DNA from: Caulobacterales bacterium RIFCSPHIGHO2_01_FULL_70_19
GTDB lineage: Bacteria > Pseudomonadota > Alphaproteobacteria > Caulobacterales > Caulobacteraceae
Length of the DNA: 64,000 nt
Reading direction: 5' to 3'
NCBI GenBank assembly: GCA_001794825.1
Contig: MGLK01000016.1
Span: 56,238 to 120,237 of the forward strand
Below are positions 26,732 to 33,601 of this stretch, in pieces. Below the pieces are notes generated by a model. It made no database searches, was not told where the DNA came from, and saw only the letters and a list, made by a program, of their open reading frames with translations. The translations under genes were made by a program, and so were the position numbers. Every line of letters begins with the position of its first letter. The stretch's first letter is position 1.

Positions 26732-27604
26732 TCACGCGCGCGGCGAAGGGGAAGGCTCCTCCTCCGGCCGATGCACCAGCGACACCAGCACCACGCTGAT
26801 CATCATCAGCAGGAACCAGCTGCCCAGCTTGGCGAGCGACACCGGCTCCCAGCCGTCATCCTGGCCCGGATAGATCCAGGCGTTGGCCCAGGTGCCCAGG
26901 TTCTCGGCGAACCAGATGAACAGGGCCACCAGAAGGAACCCCGGCAGGAACGGCATCGAGCGCCGTCGCCGGTCCGGGGTGAAGTAGAACAGGCCGCGCC
27001 CGAACAGCACCGCCGTCAGGGCGAACAGACCCAGGCGGATGTCCGGCAGCCAGTGGTGGGCGAAGAAGTTGACGTAGATGGCCGCCGCCAGCACCCAGGT
27101 CGTCCACAGCGGCGGATAGCGGCGAAAACGAATGTCGAAGATGCGCCAGATGCGGGCGATGTAGCTGCCCACCGCCGCGTACATGAAGCCCGAGAACAGG
27201 GGCACCTCCCCGATCCGCAGCAGCGAGGGCTCGGGATAGATCCACGACCCGGCTGCGGTCTTGAACAGCTCCATGATCGTGCCGACGACGTGGAAGACGA
27301 GGATCACCCTCGCCTCCTCCCAGCTCTCCAGCTTCAGCGCCAGCATGGCCGCCTGGATCGCCACCGCCCCCAGCACCAGAAAGTCGTAGCGCGCCATCGG
27401 CGCCGCCTCGGGCCACCAGAGCTTCGTCGCGATCAGCAGCGCCAGCATCGCCCCGCCAAACAGGCAGGCCCAGCCCTGCTTGGTCCCGAACATCAGGAAC
27501 TCGAACCCGTACCGGCTCCACGCGCGGCGATCGGCCCGGAGCTGCAGCCGGCCGAGCCAGTGACGGCCCCACAGCTCGAGCGGGAGGCGGCGGGGTTCGG
27601 TCAT
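26732..27604 (-). CDS. DUF817 family integral membrane protein
   Basis: A 290-residue polytopic membrane protein with about 8 hydrophobic helices and conserved polar motifs between them: FEFLMFGTKQGWACLFGG, YDFLVLGAVAIQ, HVVGTIMELFKTAAGSWIYPEPS, GEVPLFSGFMYAAVGSYI and FIWFAENLGTWANAWIYP. The paired motifs (GTIMELFKT...SWIYPEP and FAENLGTWANAWIYP) suggest internal two-fold similarity. I recognise DUF817 (YoaT-type) of unknown function. It sits 19 nt after the BchE-like gene and 25 nt before the flavoprotein, so the three are probably co-transcribed. Confidence 0.85.
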   Translation of the reverse strand: MTEPRRLPLELWGRHWLGRLQLRADRRAWSRYGFEFLMFGTKQGWACLFGGAMLALLIATKLWWPEAAPMARYDFLVLGAVAIQAAMLALKLESWEEARVILVFHVVGTIMELFKTAAGSWIYPEPSLLRIGEVPLFSGFMYAAVGSYIARIWRIFDIRFRRYPPLWTTWVLAAAIYVNFFAHHWLPDIRLGLFALTAVLFGRGLFYFTPDRRRRSMPFLPGFLLVALFIWFAENLGTWANAWIYPGQDDGWEPVSLAKLGSWFLLMMISVVLVSLVHRPEEEPSPSPRA

Positions 27605-27623
27605 CTTGCCGGTGCGCGTCGGG

Positions 27624-29168
27624 TCATGCCTGGATCGCAGCTTCCTCCGCGGCCGGCCTGACCACGGACCGACGTCGCGCCACGGTCGAGGCTTCCTCCT
27701 CGTGATCCTGCACGGCGCCGAGGTGATCGGCCACGGTCCGGCCGTCCGACACCCGCTGGTCGCGGAAGAAGAAGCTCAGGATCTCGTGGAACCAGACCCG
27801 CCGGCCCATGCGATAGTACCAGCGCGTGGCGTGGCGGATCTTCGCGTCCCGCCGCCAGATCAGCCGCCTCAGGGCGCGCGGGCGCACCTGGCAGGTAACC
27901 TCCATGAATTTGACCCACAGGAACACCCGCCAGGCCGGCATTCGCTTCATCGCCAGCACCTGATGCTTGTAGTCCCACCGCCGCAGGTCAGGCTGGATGA
28001 CCTCCCGATCCTCCGCCAGCCGGTAATAGGGGGTCCAGCGGTGCGGCGTGACGTAGAGCATCTGCACCTGGTCTGGATCGTAGTCGATCAGCTGCCGCAG
28101 CCCCTGCCAGAAGTCGCGGTCGGTCTGCTCGTCGAACCCCGCCACCCAGGTCGCCATCGACAGGATGCCGTGCCGACGCAACAGGCGGATGGCCTCGCGG
28201 TCGACCGACGGCGCCGCGCCTTTCCGGATCAGCTTCAGGGTCTGTTCGTCCGTGGTTTCCATCCCCATCAGGAAGCGTTCAAAGCCGGCCTGCTTGTAGA
28301 GGTGGAGCTCGTTGCGATCCCGCACGATGTCCCCGGCCCGGGTCGAGCCGACCAGGGTGATGTCCAGATCCCGCGCGATGACGGCGCGAAGGAAGTCCAG
28401 CCACGGCTTGCGTCCGGCGCTCGGATTCTCGTCGGCGAAGTTGAACACCTCCACCCCGTGCTCGCGGTGCAGCCAGGCGATCTCGTCGGCCAGCCGCTCG
28501 GGGTCGCGGTGTCGCCAGCGGGTCCAGAAGCCCCTCTGGCCGCAGTAGTTGCAGAGATGCGGACAGCCCCGCGAAAACTGGATAACCACCGCCCGCTTGC
28601 CGCCCCAGTAGCCGTATCGGGCGGTGTCGATCAGCTCCCAGCCGACGCGATAGTCATCGAGGTTTTGAATGACCAAGGCTGCGGGAGTCGCGACGGCTGC
28701 GCCGTTCCGCCGGAAGGCCAACCCGGGAATCCCGCCGATCTCGCCGCCGCCGCTGAGCGTCGCCGCCAGCCGCCGCGCAGTCTCCTCCCCCTCGCCCCTC
28801 ACGATGAAGTCCACCCAAGGCTCGGCCGCGAGGATCTCTCGCCAGAAGTAGGTCGGGTGCACCCCGCCGTAGACGATCGTGACCGCCGGAAGGCGCGCTC
28901 TCACGCGCCGCGCCACTTCGGCGATGATCGGATGCCCCGAGGACGAACCCGAATGGCCGAACAGGACGGCCTCCGGCGCCCGCCGAACCGCCTCGTCGAC
29001 CAGTCGGTCGAGCGGCATGGGCCCGAGCTCGCCGTCGAGCAGCGACACCTCATGCCCGTCGTCGATCAGCGGTCCGCCCACCGCCAGCAGGCCCAGCGGC
29101 GGCAATTGCTCCTTAGGAATCCGACTGCCGATGGCCGGGTGCGGGACGTTGATCAGCAGGATTCGCAT
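27624..29168 (-). CDS. bchE: B12-binding radical SAM enzyme, BchE-like (Mg-protoporphyrin IX monomethyl ester anaerobic cyclase family)
   Basis: 514 residues. An N-terminal cobalamin-binding-like Rossmann domain (1-135, with PPLGLLAVGGPLIDDGHEV and GHSGSSSGHP) is followed by a radical SAM barrel with the [4Fe-4S] cysteines C202, C206 and C209 in CPHLCNYC. The remainder (ENPSAGRKPWLDFL, MATWVAGFDEQTDRDFWQGLRQLIDYDPDQVQMLYVTPHRWTPYY, WDYKHQVLAMKRMPAWRVFLW) matches what I remember of alphaproteobacterial BchE, which closes ring E of bacteriochlorophyll without oxygen. No other bch, puf or crt gene is present here, so the real substrate may differ. The start is ATG 29168, with GAGGGAAA upstream; first in its operon. 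Confidence 0.72.
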   Translation of the reverse strand: MRILLINVPHPAIGSRIPKEQLPPLGLLAVGGPLIDDGHEVSLLDGELGPMPLDRLVDEAVRRAPEAVLFGHSGSSSGHPIIAEVARRVRARLPAVTIVYGGVHPTYFWREILAAEPWVDFIVRGEGEETARRLAATLSGGGEIGGIPGLAFRRNGAAVATPAALVIQNLDDYRVGWELIDTARYGYWGGKRAVVIQFSRGCPHLCNYCGQRGFWTRWRHRDPERLADEIAWLHREHGVEVFNFADENPSAGRKPWLDFLRAVIARDLDITLVGSTRAGDIVRDRNELHLYKQAGFERFLMGMETTDEQTLKLIRKGAAPSVDREAIRLLRRHGILSMATWVAGFDEQTDRDFWQGLRQLIDYDPDQVQMLYVTPHRWTPYYRLAEDREVIQPDLRRWDYKHQVLAMKRMPAWRVFLWVKFMEVTCQVRPRALRRLIWRRDAKIRHATRWYYRMGRRVWFHEILSFFFRDQRVSDGRTVADHLGAVQDHEEEASTVARRRSVVRPAAEEAAIQA

Positions 29169-29291
29169 GCGGCTTTCCCTCGCCAGCGGACAGGCCCCGG
29201 GGTTCCGGGCTCGCGGCAAGGCATGGACGGCTCAACCGCCGCCGGTCATGAGGAGAAGCTGAGCAATTCCTGCTTCAGGGTGAGGAAGCTC

Positions 29292-29753
29292 CTACCCCCG
29301 CCCGCGGTACGTCGGCACGCCCTGGTCCGGCAGCCACAGGCCCTCCGGGGCCGGGCCCGTCTGCCAGAAGACGTCGATCGGGATGCCGCCGCGCGGGTAC
29401 CAGTAGCCGCCGATGCGCAGCCACTTCGGGTGCAGCAGGTCGACCAGCCGCTTGCCGATGGCCACGGTGCAGTCCTCGTGGAAGGCGCCGTGGTTGCGGA
29501 AACTGGTCAGGAACAGCTTCAGCGACTTGGACTCCACCAGCCACTCGCCCGGCGCATAGTCGATGACGAGGTGGGCGAAGTCGGGCTGGCCCGTCACCGG
29601 GCACAGACTGGTGAACTCCGGCGCCGTGAAGCGGGCCAGATACAGGGTGTCCGCGTGCGGGTTCGGCACCCGTTCCAGCACGGCGGTTTCCGGACTGGTC
29701 GGCGCGGGGGTCATCTGGCCCAGCTGGTGCAGGCCGGAGGTGTCGGTGGTCAT
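29292..29753 (-). CDS. queF: NADPH-dependent 7-cyano-7-deazaguanine reductase QueF (short form)
   Basis: A 153-residue cytoplasmic enzyme that reduces preQ0 to preQ1 in queuosine biosynthesis for tRNA. The tunnelling-fold motifs are intact: catalytic C51 in [14 protein letters not shown] with D58, and the NADPH/substrate motif [22 protein letters not shown]. The length matches the single-domain type-I QueF. It is monocistronic, minus strand; no preQ1 riboswitch-like leader is evident in the 90 bp upstream. The other que genes are elsewhere. Confidence 0.95.
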   Translation of the reverse strand: MTTDTSGLHQLGQMTPAPTSPETAVLERVPNPHADTLYLARFTAPEFTSLCPVTGQPDFAHLVIDYAPGEWLVESKSLKLFLTSFRNHGAFHEDCTVAIGKRLVDLLHPKWLRIGGYWYPRGGIPIDVFWQTGPAPEGLWLPDQGVPTYRGRG

Positions 29754-29846
29754 GGAGTGTCAGCCCGAAGCGGCCGGAGGCCGGCGATAAGGATTGCAGC
29801 CATTAGGGCCATGCCCTGTGGTTTTCAAAGGGCGGGGGCCGGCCCG

Positions 29847-30182
29847 CTAGAGCGCGCGGGCTCCCAGTCGCGTGGTCCAGCGCGCCGCCCGCGCCTTCAG
29901 CTCCATGTCGCGGGCCAGCGGCGAGGCGTCTTCCGGCAGCCGATCCAGCTGTTCGAACCGGAAATCCGCTTCCGTGTGCGCGTTCCACGCCGCCTGGAGG
30001 CTGCGGAAGGGCGAGGTGCCCAGCCGCAGCGTGAACCACAACCCGTTCTGCTCTGTGTCGATGTGGCGGCTCTGACCGACCCACGCCTCGCCCGTCGCCG
30101 TGCACAGCACCGCGAACACGCCGGCGACGGTCTTGCGCTCCTTGTAGGCCGCGACGAGGGCCCTTCGCTCCTGGGATGTCAT
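29847..30182 (-). CDS. GIY-YIG-fold family protein
   Basis: 111 residues. VAGVFAVLCTATGEAWVGQSRHIDTEQNGLWFTLRLGTSPFRSLQAAWNAH corresponds to a degenerate GIY (GVF) and YIG (WVG) element of the UvrC/SLX1-like nuclease fold; catalytic Arg/Glu assignments are uncertain. The start is ATG 30182, with AAGGAGG 7-8 bp upstream. Two perfect ACCCGGGT palindromes lie just upstream (30196-30232), the nearer only 14 bp from the ATG, pointing to tight repression. DNA cleavage or repair is a family-based guess. Confidence 0.72.
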   Translation of the reverse strand: MTSQERRALVAAYKERKTVAGVFAVLCTATGEAWVGQSRHIDTEQNGLWFTLRLGTSPFRSLQAAWNAHTEADFRFEQLDRLPEDASPLARDMELKARAARWTTRLGARAL

Positions 30183-30195
30183 CCGGCCCTCCTTT

Positions 30196-30207
30196 TCACC
30201 CGGGTGA
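30196..30207. promoter_or_regulatory. Perfect palindrome TCACCCGGGTGA before the GIY-YIG gene
   Basis: A 12-bp perfect inverted repeat whose near edge is 14 bp from the start codon, next to the ribosome site. It shares the ACCCGGGT core with the site at 30223-30232 and with 410-425. Centres of the two sites here are 26 bp apart, about two and a half helical turns. Confidence 0.55.
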
Positions 30208-30222
30208 TATACACGGCCTTTC

Positions 30223-30232
30223 TACCCGGGTA
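30223..30232. promoter_or_regulatory. Perfect palindrome TACCCGGGTA before the GIY-YIG gene
   Basis: The second member of the pair, followed by AAAT so that the right flank (GGGTAAAT) resembles the 410-425 site. It probably overlaps the promoter of the GIY-YIG gene. The divergent nitronate monooxygenase starts 108 bp away and might also be affected. Confidence 0.55.
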
Positions 30233-30339
30233 AATACAGGCGCCCACCTCTCCTGCCCGAGGCCGGGTTCGCCCGGAGGATTTGCCTTCCGCGCCGTCAG
30301 CCCGCTATCCGTAGCGAAAGACAACGCGGGGCGACCACC

Positions 30340-31266
30340 ATGACGATACCGGCATCCCTCCAGCCCGGCCTGAAGCTGCCGGTGATCGCCGCGCCGATGT
30401 TCCTGGTTTCCGGGCCGGATCTCGTCGTCGAGGCCTGCAACGCCGGCGTGATCGGCACCTTCCCGTCGCTGAACCAGCGCACCACGGAGGGCTACCGGGA
30501 GTGGCTGCGGGACATCAAGGCGCGCCGCAACCCCGACGCCGCGGCCTTCGGCGTCAACCACATCGTCCACCCGACCAACCCGCGGCTGCTGGCCGACATG
30601 CAGGTGACGGTCGAGGAGCAGGTGCCGCTGGTCATCACCTCGCTGGGCGCGGTCCGCGACGTGGTCGAGGCGGTGCATGGCTACGGCGGCGTGGTCTTCC
30701 ACGACATCGCCAATGTGCGACATGCGCGGAAGGCCGCCCAGGCCGGGGTCGACGGCCTGATCCTCGTCGCCAACGGCGCCGGCGGGCACGCCGGGGTGGT
30801 CAACCCCTTCGCCCTGGTCGAGGAGGTGCGCGGCTTCTTCGACGGGACCATCATCCTGTCCGGCTGCCTGTCGACGGGCCGCGACGTCGCCGCCGCCCTG
30901 ATGATGGGCGCCGACTTCGCCTACATGGGCACCCGCTTCATCGCCACGACGGAAAGCCAGGCCCAGCCGCACTACAAGGAGATGATCGTCGAGGCCGGCT
31001 CGATGGACATCACCTACACGCCAGCGGTCTCGGGCATTCCGGCCAACTTCCTGACCCCGTCGCTGGTCGAGAACGGCATCGACCCCAAGTCCCTGCCGGA
31101 ACACAAGCTGGACATGGGCGAGGAGGCCAAGGCGTGGAAGACCGTCTGGTCCGCCGGGCAGGGCGCCGGGGCCGTCCACGACATCCTGCCCGTCCGCGAC
31201 CTGGTGACCCGCCTGCAGGACGAATATTCGCAAGCCTGTGATGAATTCGACAAAAAGCGTCTCTAG
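30340..31266 (+). CDS. Nitronate monooxygenase (2-nitropropane dioxygenase family)
   Basis: A 308-residue FMN-dependent TIM barrel that oxidises alkyl nitronates such as propionate-3-nitronate. Family features are visible: LPVIAAPMFLVSGPDLVVEACNAGVIGTFPSLNQR at the N-terminus, GVNHIVHPTNPR, VFHDIANVRHARKAAQAGVDGLILVANGAGGHAG (FMN phosphate loop) and ADFAYMGTRFIATTES. The length is normal. Followed after 30 bp by a secreted barrel protein, with a hairpin between them. Confidence 0.9.
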   Translation: MTIPASLQPGLKLPVIAAPMFLVSGPDLVVEACNAGVIGTFPSLNQRTTEGYREWLRDIKARRNPDAAAFGVNHIVHPTNPRLLADMQVTVEEQVPLVITSLGAVRDVVEAVHGYGGVVFHDIANVRHARKAAQAGVDGLILVANGAGGHAGVVNPFALVEEVRGFFDGTIILSGCLSTGRDVAAALMMGADFAYMGTRFIATTESQAQPHYKEMIVEAGSMDITYTPAVSGIPANFLTPSLVENGIDPKSLPEHKLDMGEEAKAWKTVWSAGQGAGAVHDILPVRDLVTRLQDEYSQACDEFDKKRL

Positions 31267-31268
31267 AG

Positions 31269-31292
31269 CGGCCTCGTCCACGAACGAGGCCG
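31269..31292 (+). promoter_or_regulatory. Hairpin covering the ribosome site of the TorF-like gene
   Basis: A perfect 9-bp stem CGGCCTCGT/ACGAGGCCG with a six-base loop ends 4 bp before the ATG at 31297. The only Shine-Dalgarno-like GAGG (31286-31289) lies inside the 3' arm. No T-run follows, so it looks more like a translational hairpin than a terminator of the upstream gene. Confidence 0.5.
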
Positions 31293-31296
31293 ATTC

Positions 31297-31986
31297 ATGC
31301 TCCGCACCCTGACGACCGTCGCCGCCGCGACCGCCCTGCTCGCCCTCGCGCCGGCCGCCGCCGCCCAGGATGCGGACAACTGGTCCTTCGCCTTCGGCGC
31401 TGCGACCGACAACCGCTCGAAGGAGGCTTCCAAGACCAACGGCGATCCGTTCGTCTGGGGCGAGGCCGAGTGGGAGAGCGACGACGGACTGTTCTACGCC
31501 GGGCCCTCGTTCGAGACGATCGACAGCTCGGGCTCCGATCTCGAGGTGGCCCTGAGCGGCGGCGTCCGGCCGCAGTTCGCCGGTTTCGACTTCGACCTCA
31601 ACGTCAAGCACAAGTGGCAGGTCGACGCGAACCCGGGGACTGACGACGATTCCTGGGAGTTCACCGCCGATATGAAGCGGTCGATCGGCCCCGCCAGCGG
31701 CCGCCTGCGCGTCCAGCATTCGCCCGACAGCACCGGTTCGAGCCGCGCCTGGACGTGGTACGAAGCGCGCGTCGGCTGGGACTTCACGGACAAGCTCTCG
31801 GGGTCGGCCGCCATCGGCCGTCGCGAGCAGGAGACCAGCGTCGACTACACCGGCTACAACATCGGCGTCAGCTACGCCCTGACCCGCGCCGTCGAGCTGG
31901 ACCTGCGCTGGCACGGCACCGATGTGGAGAATCCGGGGGAGCAGTACGCCGACGCCCTCGTGGCCGGGATCAGCTTCGCCTTCTGA
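31297..31986 (+). CDS. TorF-family putative outer-membrane porin
   Basis: 229 residues with a cleavable signal peptide (about 1-24, APAAAAQ). The mature part alternates polar and hydrophobic residues with repeated aromatic girdles (WSFAFGAATDNRSKE, FVWGEAEWES, WTWYEARVGWDFTDKLSGSAAIGRRE, YTGYNIGVSYALTRAVELDLRWHG) and ends in ISFAF, a C-terminal Phe insertion signal for the BAM complex. This matches the TorF/Gcw_chp porin family. The substrate is unknown. Confidence 0.75.
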   Translation: MLRTLTTVAAATALLALAPAAAAQDADNWSFAFGAATDNRSKEASKTNGDPFVWGEAEWESDDGLFYAGPSFETIDSSGSDLEVALSGGVRPQFAGFDFDLNVKHKWQVDANPGTDDDSWEFTADMKRSIGPASGRLRVQHSPDSTGSSRAWTWYEARVGWDFTDKLSGSAAIGRREQETSVDYTGYNIGVSYALTRAVELDLRWHGTDVENPGEQYADALVAGISFAF

Positions 31987-32022
31987 TCTCGCAATCGGGC
32001 ACGCCCGAGCCTATCTTGGGGT

Positions 32023-32235
32023 ATGTCCAATCTTCGACCCACAACCCTTGAACGCGCCTATGCGCTGGCGCGCGAGGGCCGCTGCCGCACCGTTTCCGAC
32101 ATCAAGCAGGCGCTCTCCTCCGAGGGCTACGACCGCATCCAGGACGCCCTCTACGGCCCCTCGCTGACGGCTGACCTGCGCAAGCTGTGCCAGCAGCACT
32201 ACGTTCCGCCCACGGGCGCACAGCCGGTGGACTGA
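32023..32235 (+). CDS. Small conserved hypothetical protein
   Basis: 70 residues, charged and helical: [52 protein letters not shown]. The layout resembles a small winged-helix or RecX-like helical bundle, but I do not recognise a named family. ATG 32023 follows CTTGGGG. No signal peptide or membrane segment. It lies between the TorF-like gene and the first cold-shock gene, all on the plus strand. Confidence 0.65.
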   Translation: MSNLRPTTLERAYALAREGRCRTVSDIKQALSSEGYDRIQDALYGPSLTADLRKLCQQHYVPPTGAQPVD

Positions 32236-32279
32236 GCGACCGCCTTGCTTCGGCCGCAGGACCCGTGCACAAGGGCTGC

Positions 32280-32399
32280 GTCGATCTCTCTGCGAAACGC
32301 CACCCCTCTGCTTTCGCCCGAGGTCCAGCCGCTCCCATTCAGACCCGACAGGCCGCAAGGGGCTGTTCCCTGCGGCCAACGCCAGAAGGAGGTCTGAAA
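32280..32399 (+). promoter_or_regulatory. Structured 5' leader of the first cold-shock gene
   Basis: About 120 nt directly upstream of the csp ATG align with the leader of the second csp gene (32736-32860). Shared blocks are GTCGATCTC.CTGCGAAACGC, CGAGGTCCA, TTCAGACCCGACAG and the ribosome-site region. A hairpin GGCCGC-A-AGGG-(6)-CCCT-GCGGCC (32351-32377) lies 6 nt before AGAAGGAGG. Its counterpart keeps the pairing with a G-C to A-U swap, which supports a selected RNA structure, likely thermoresponsive by analogy with cspA leaders. Confidence 0.6.
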
Positions 32400-32612
32400 A
32401 TGGCTACCGGCACCGTGAAATGGTTCAACTCCACCAAGGGCTACGGCTTCATCCAGCCGGATGACGGCGGCAAGGACGTCTTCGTCCACATCTCCGCCGT
32501 CGAAGGCGCGGGCCTGCGCGGCCTCGATGAAAACCAGAAGATCTCGTACGAGATCGAGCGCGATCGCCGTTCCGGCAAGGAATCGGCCGGTCAGCTGAAG
32601 GTCGAGGGCTAA
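32400..32612 (+). CDS. Cold-shock protein, CspA family (copy 1)
   Basis: A 70-residue single cold-shock domain: [36 protein letters not shown] with both RNA-binding motifs KGYGFI (RNP1) and VFVHI (RNP2). It binds single-stranded nucleic acid and melts RNA structure. The ATG at 32400 has AGAAGGAGG 8 bp upstream, an unusually strong site. Copy 2 at 32861-33073 is a close paralogue with a related leader, so the unit arose by tandem duplication of gene plus leader. Confidence 0.95.
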   Translation: MATGTVKWFNSTKGYGFIQPDDGGKDVFVHISAVEGAGLRGLDENQKISYEIERDRRSGKESAGQLKVEG

Positions 32613-32650
32613 GGCCGCCTCGCCGGCTGCGGCCGGCGATGGAGAATCTG

Positions 32651-32683
32651 CGGCGGCGGGGCGAAAGCTTCCGCCGCCGTTTT
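32651..32683 (+). terminator. Terminator between the two cold-shock genes
   Basis: A 9-bp stem CGGCGGCGG/CCGCCGCCG with an 11-nt loop followed by TTTT, 38 bp after the copy 1 stop. It makes the two csp genes separate transcription units, each with its own leader. Confidence 0.75.
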
Positions 32684-32735
32684 CACATCTGAGGCGCCCC
32701 TTGCGCATCAGCCCTCGCGCCCCCATCTCCTTCTC

Positions 32736-32860
32736 GTCGATCTCACTGCGAAACGCTGCTGCCCTTTGCATCGCGCACGAGGTCCAAAGCCGATCCCTTC
32801 AGACCCGACAGACCGACCAGGGGATTCTCCCTGCGGTCAACGCTTACGGAGGTCCTGAAA
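32736..32860 (+). promoter_or_regulatory. Structured 5' leader of the second cold-shock gene
   Basis: Homologous to 32280-32399. The hairpin is GACCG (32811-32815)/CGGTC (32834-32838) with an inner AGGG-(GATTCT)-CCCT stem. Relative to leader 1 the second pair changes from G-C to A-U, and the AGGG/CCCT stem is identical while the loop differs. ACGGAGG lies 9 nt downstream of the hairpin. Confidence 0.6.
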
Positions 32861-33073
32861 ATGGCGACCGGCACTGTAAAATGGTACAATTCCACCAAGG
32901 GCTATGGCTTCATCGCCCCTGATGACGGCGGCAAGGACGTCTTCGTCCACGCCTCGGCGGTGGAAACGTCCGACCTGGGCATGCTCAGCGAAAACCAGAA
33001 GATCTCGTACGAAGTCGAACGCGACGCTCGTTCGGGCAAGGAATCGGCGGGCCGCCTGCGCACCGCCGACTGA
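32861..33073 (+). CDS. Cold-shock protein, CspA family (copy 2)
   Basis: A 70-residue cold-shock domain nearly identical to copy 1 in the first 30 residues ([32 protein letters not shown]) and diverged after residue 35 ([31 protein letters not shown]). RNP1 KGYGFI is kept; RNP2 is VFVHA. No terminator follows; an IF-1-like gene starts 4 nt after its stop, so the two are co-expressed from the cold-shock leader. Confidence 0.95.
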   Translation: MATGTVKWYNSTKGYGFIAPDDGGKDVFVHASAVETSDLGMLSENQKISYEVERDARSGKESAGRLRTAD

Positions 33074-33077
33074 TCCG

Positions 33078-33311
33078 ATGTCCGCCCCCGGTACAGTCCC
33101 CCCCGGCGACTCCCGCGCCATCGCCTTCGACGGCGAGATCGTGAGTCTGTTGCCGCTGGGGCTGCGCCGGGTGCGGCTCGACAACGGCCACGTCGTGACG
33201 GTCCTGCCGTCCTTCGGCCGGGCGACCGCCGTGCCCCTGGTGGGCGACCGGGTGGTCGTCGAGATCGCCTTCAATCAGCTGAAGGGCTGGCGCCTCGCGC
33301 GCCGGCCCTGA
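33078..33311 (+). CDS. IF-1-like S1/OB-fold protein in a cold-shock operon
   Basis: 77 residues. FDGEIVSLLPLGLRRVRLDNGHVVTVLPSFGRATAVPLVGDRVVVEIAFNQLKGWRLARR follows the pattern of translation initiation factor IF-1 (G.V...LPN...RV.LDNGH.V.......R....... GDRV.VE....L..GR...R) residue for residue in the strands, but lacks the IF-1 KMRKxxIRI segment. It is therefore a paralogue or S1-like RNA-binding protein rather than obviously the housekeeping infA. Translation is probably coupled to csp copy 2 (4-nt gap). Confidence 0.7.
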   Translation: MSAPGTVPPGDSRAIAFDGEIVSLLPLGLRRVRLDNGHVVTVLPSFGRATAVPLVGDRVVVEIAFNQLKGWRLARRP

Positions 33312-33337
33312 AGCCCGCCACCGTCCCGGAGACGACC

Positions 33338-33601
33338 ATGACCCCCCTCGCCGAAATGGTGCCCGCGATGAGCGACGCCGACCTCAAGGCCCTGCGCGCC
33401 AACGCCGAACGGCTGTCCGGCGACGCCTCGACCGTCAAGGCCGGCGCCGCGTCGGAGATCATTCCGATCATCGACGCCGAGATCTCCCGTCGCGCCGCCC
33501 TCGCCCCCGCCGCCGCCCCCAAGAAGCGCGCGCCGGTGAAGAAGAAGGTCGTGCCGGTCACGGGCCATCAGACCGCCCTGCCGGCGAAGAGCGCCGCCTA
33601 G
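33338..33601 (+). CDS. Small Ala/Lys-rich conserved hypothetical protein
   Basis: 87 residues. A helical N-terminal part (LAEMVPAMSDADLKALRANAERLSGDASTVKAGAASEIIPIIDAEISRR) precedes a basic Pro/Ala/Lys tail (APKKRAPVKKKVVP), histone-like in composition, which may bind nucleic acid. I do not recognise a named family. It follows the IF-1-like gene by 26 nt and is probably the last gene of the cold-shock unit. Its TAG stop shares the tetranucleotide CTAG with the stop of the convergent JmjC gene. Confidence 0.7.
   Translation: MTPLAEMVPAMSDADLKALRANAERLSGDASTVKAGAASEIIPIIDAEISRRAALAPAAAPKKRAPVKKKVVPVTGHQTALPAKSAA

Noticed and set aside
25117-29168. Photosynthesis gene cluster
   Set aside because: Only one BchE-like gene and a PYROXD2-like oxidoreductase are present; no bchXYZ, bchD/H/I, puf, puh or true carotenoid genes are in the window.
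29754-29846. preQ1 riboswitch before queF
   Set aside because: No H-type pseudoknot-like sequence or A-rich tail is visible in the short upstream region.
32400-33073. Assembly duplication of one cold-shock gene
   Set aside because: The two copies differ throughout the leaders and after residue 35, with compensatory changes, so they are genuine paralogues.
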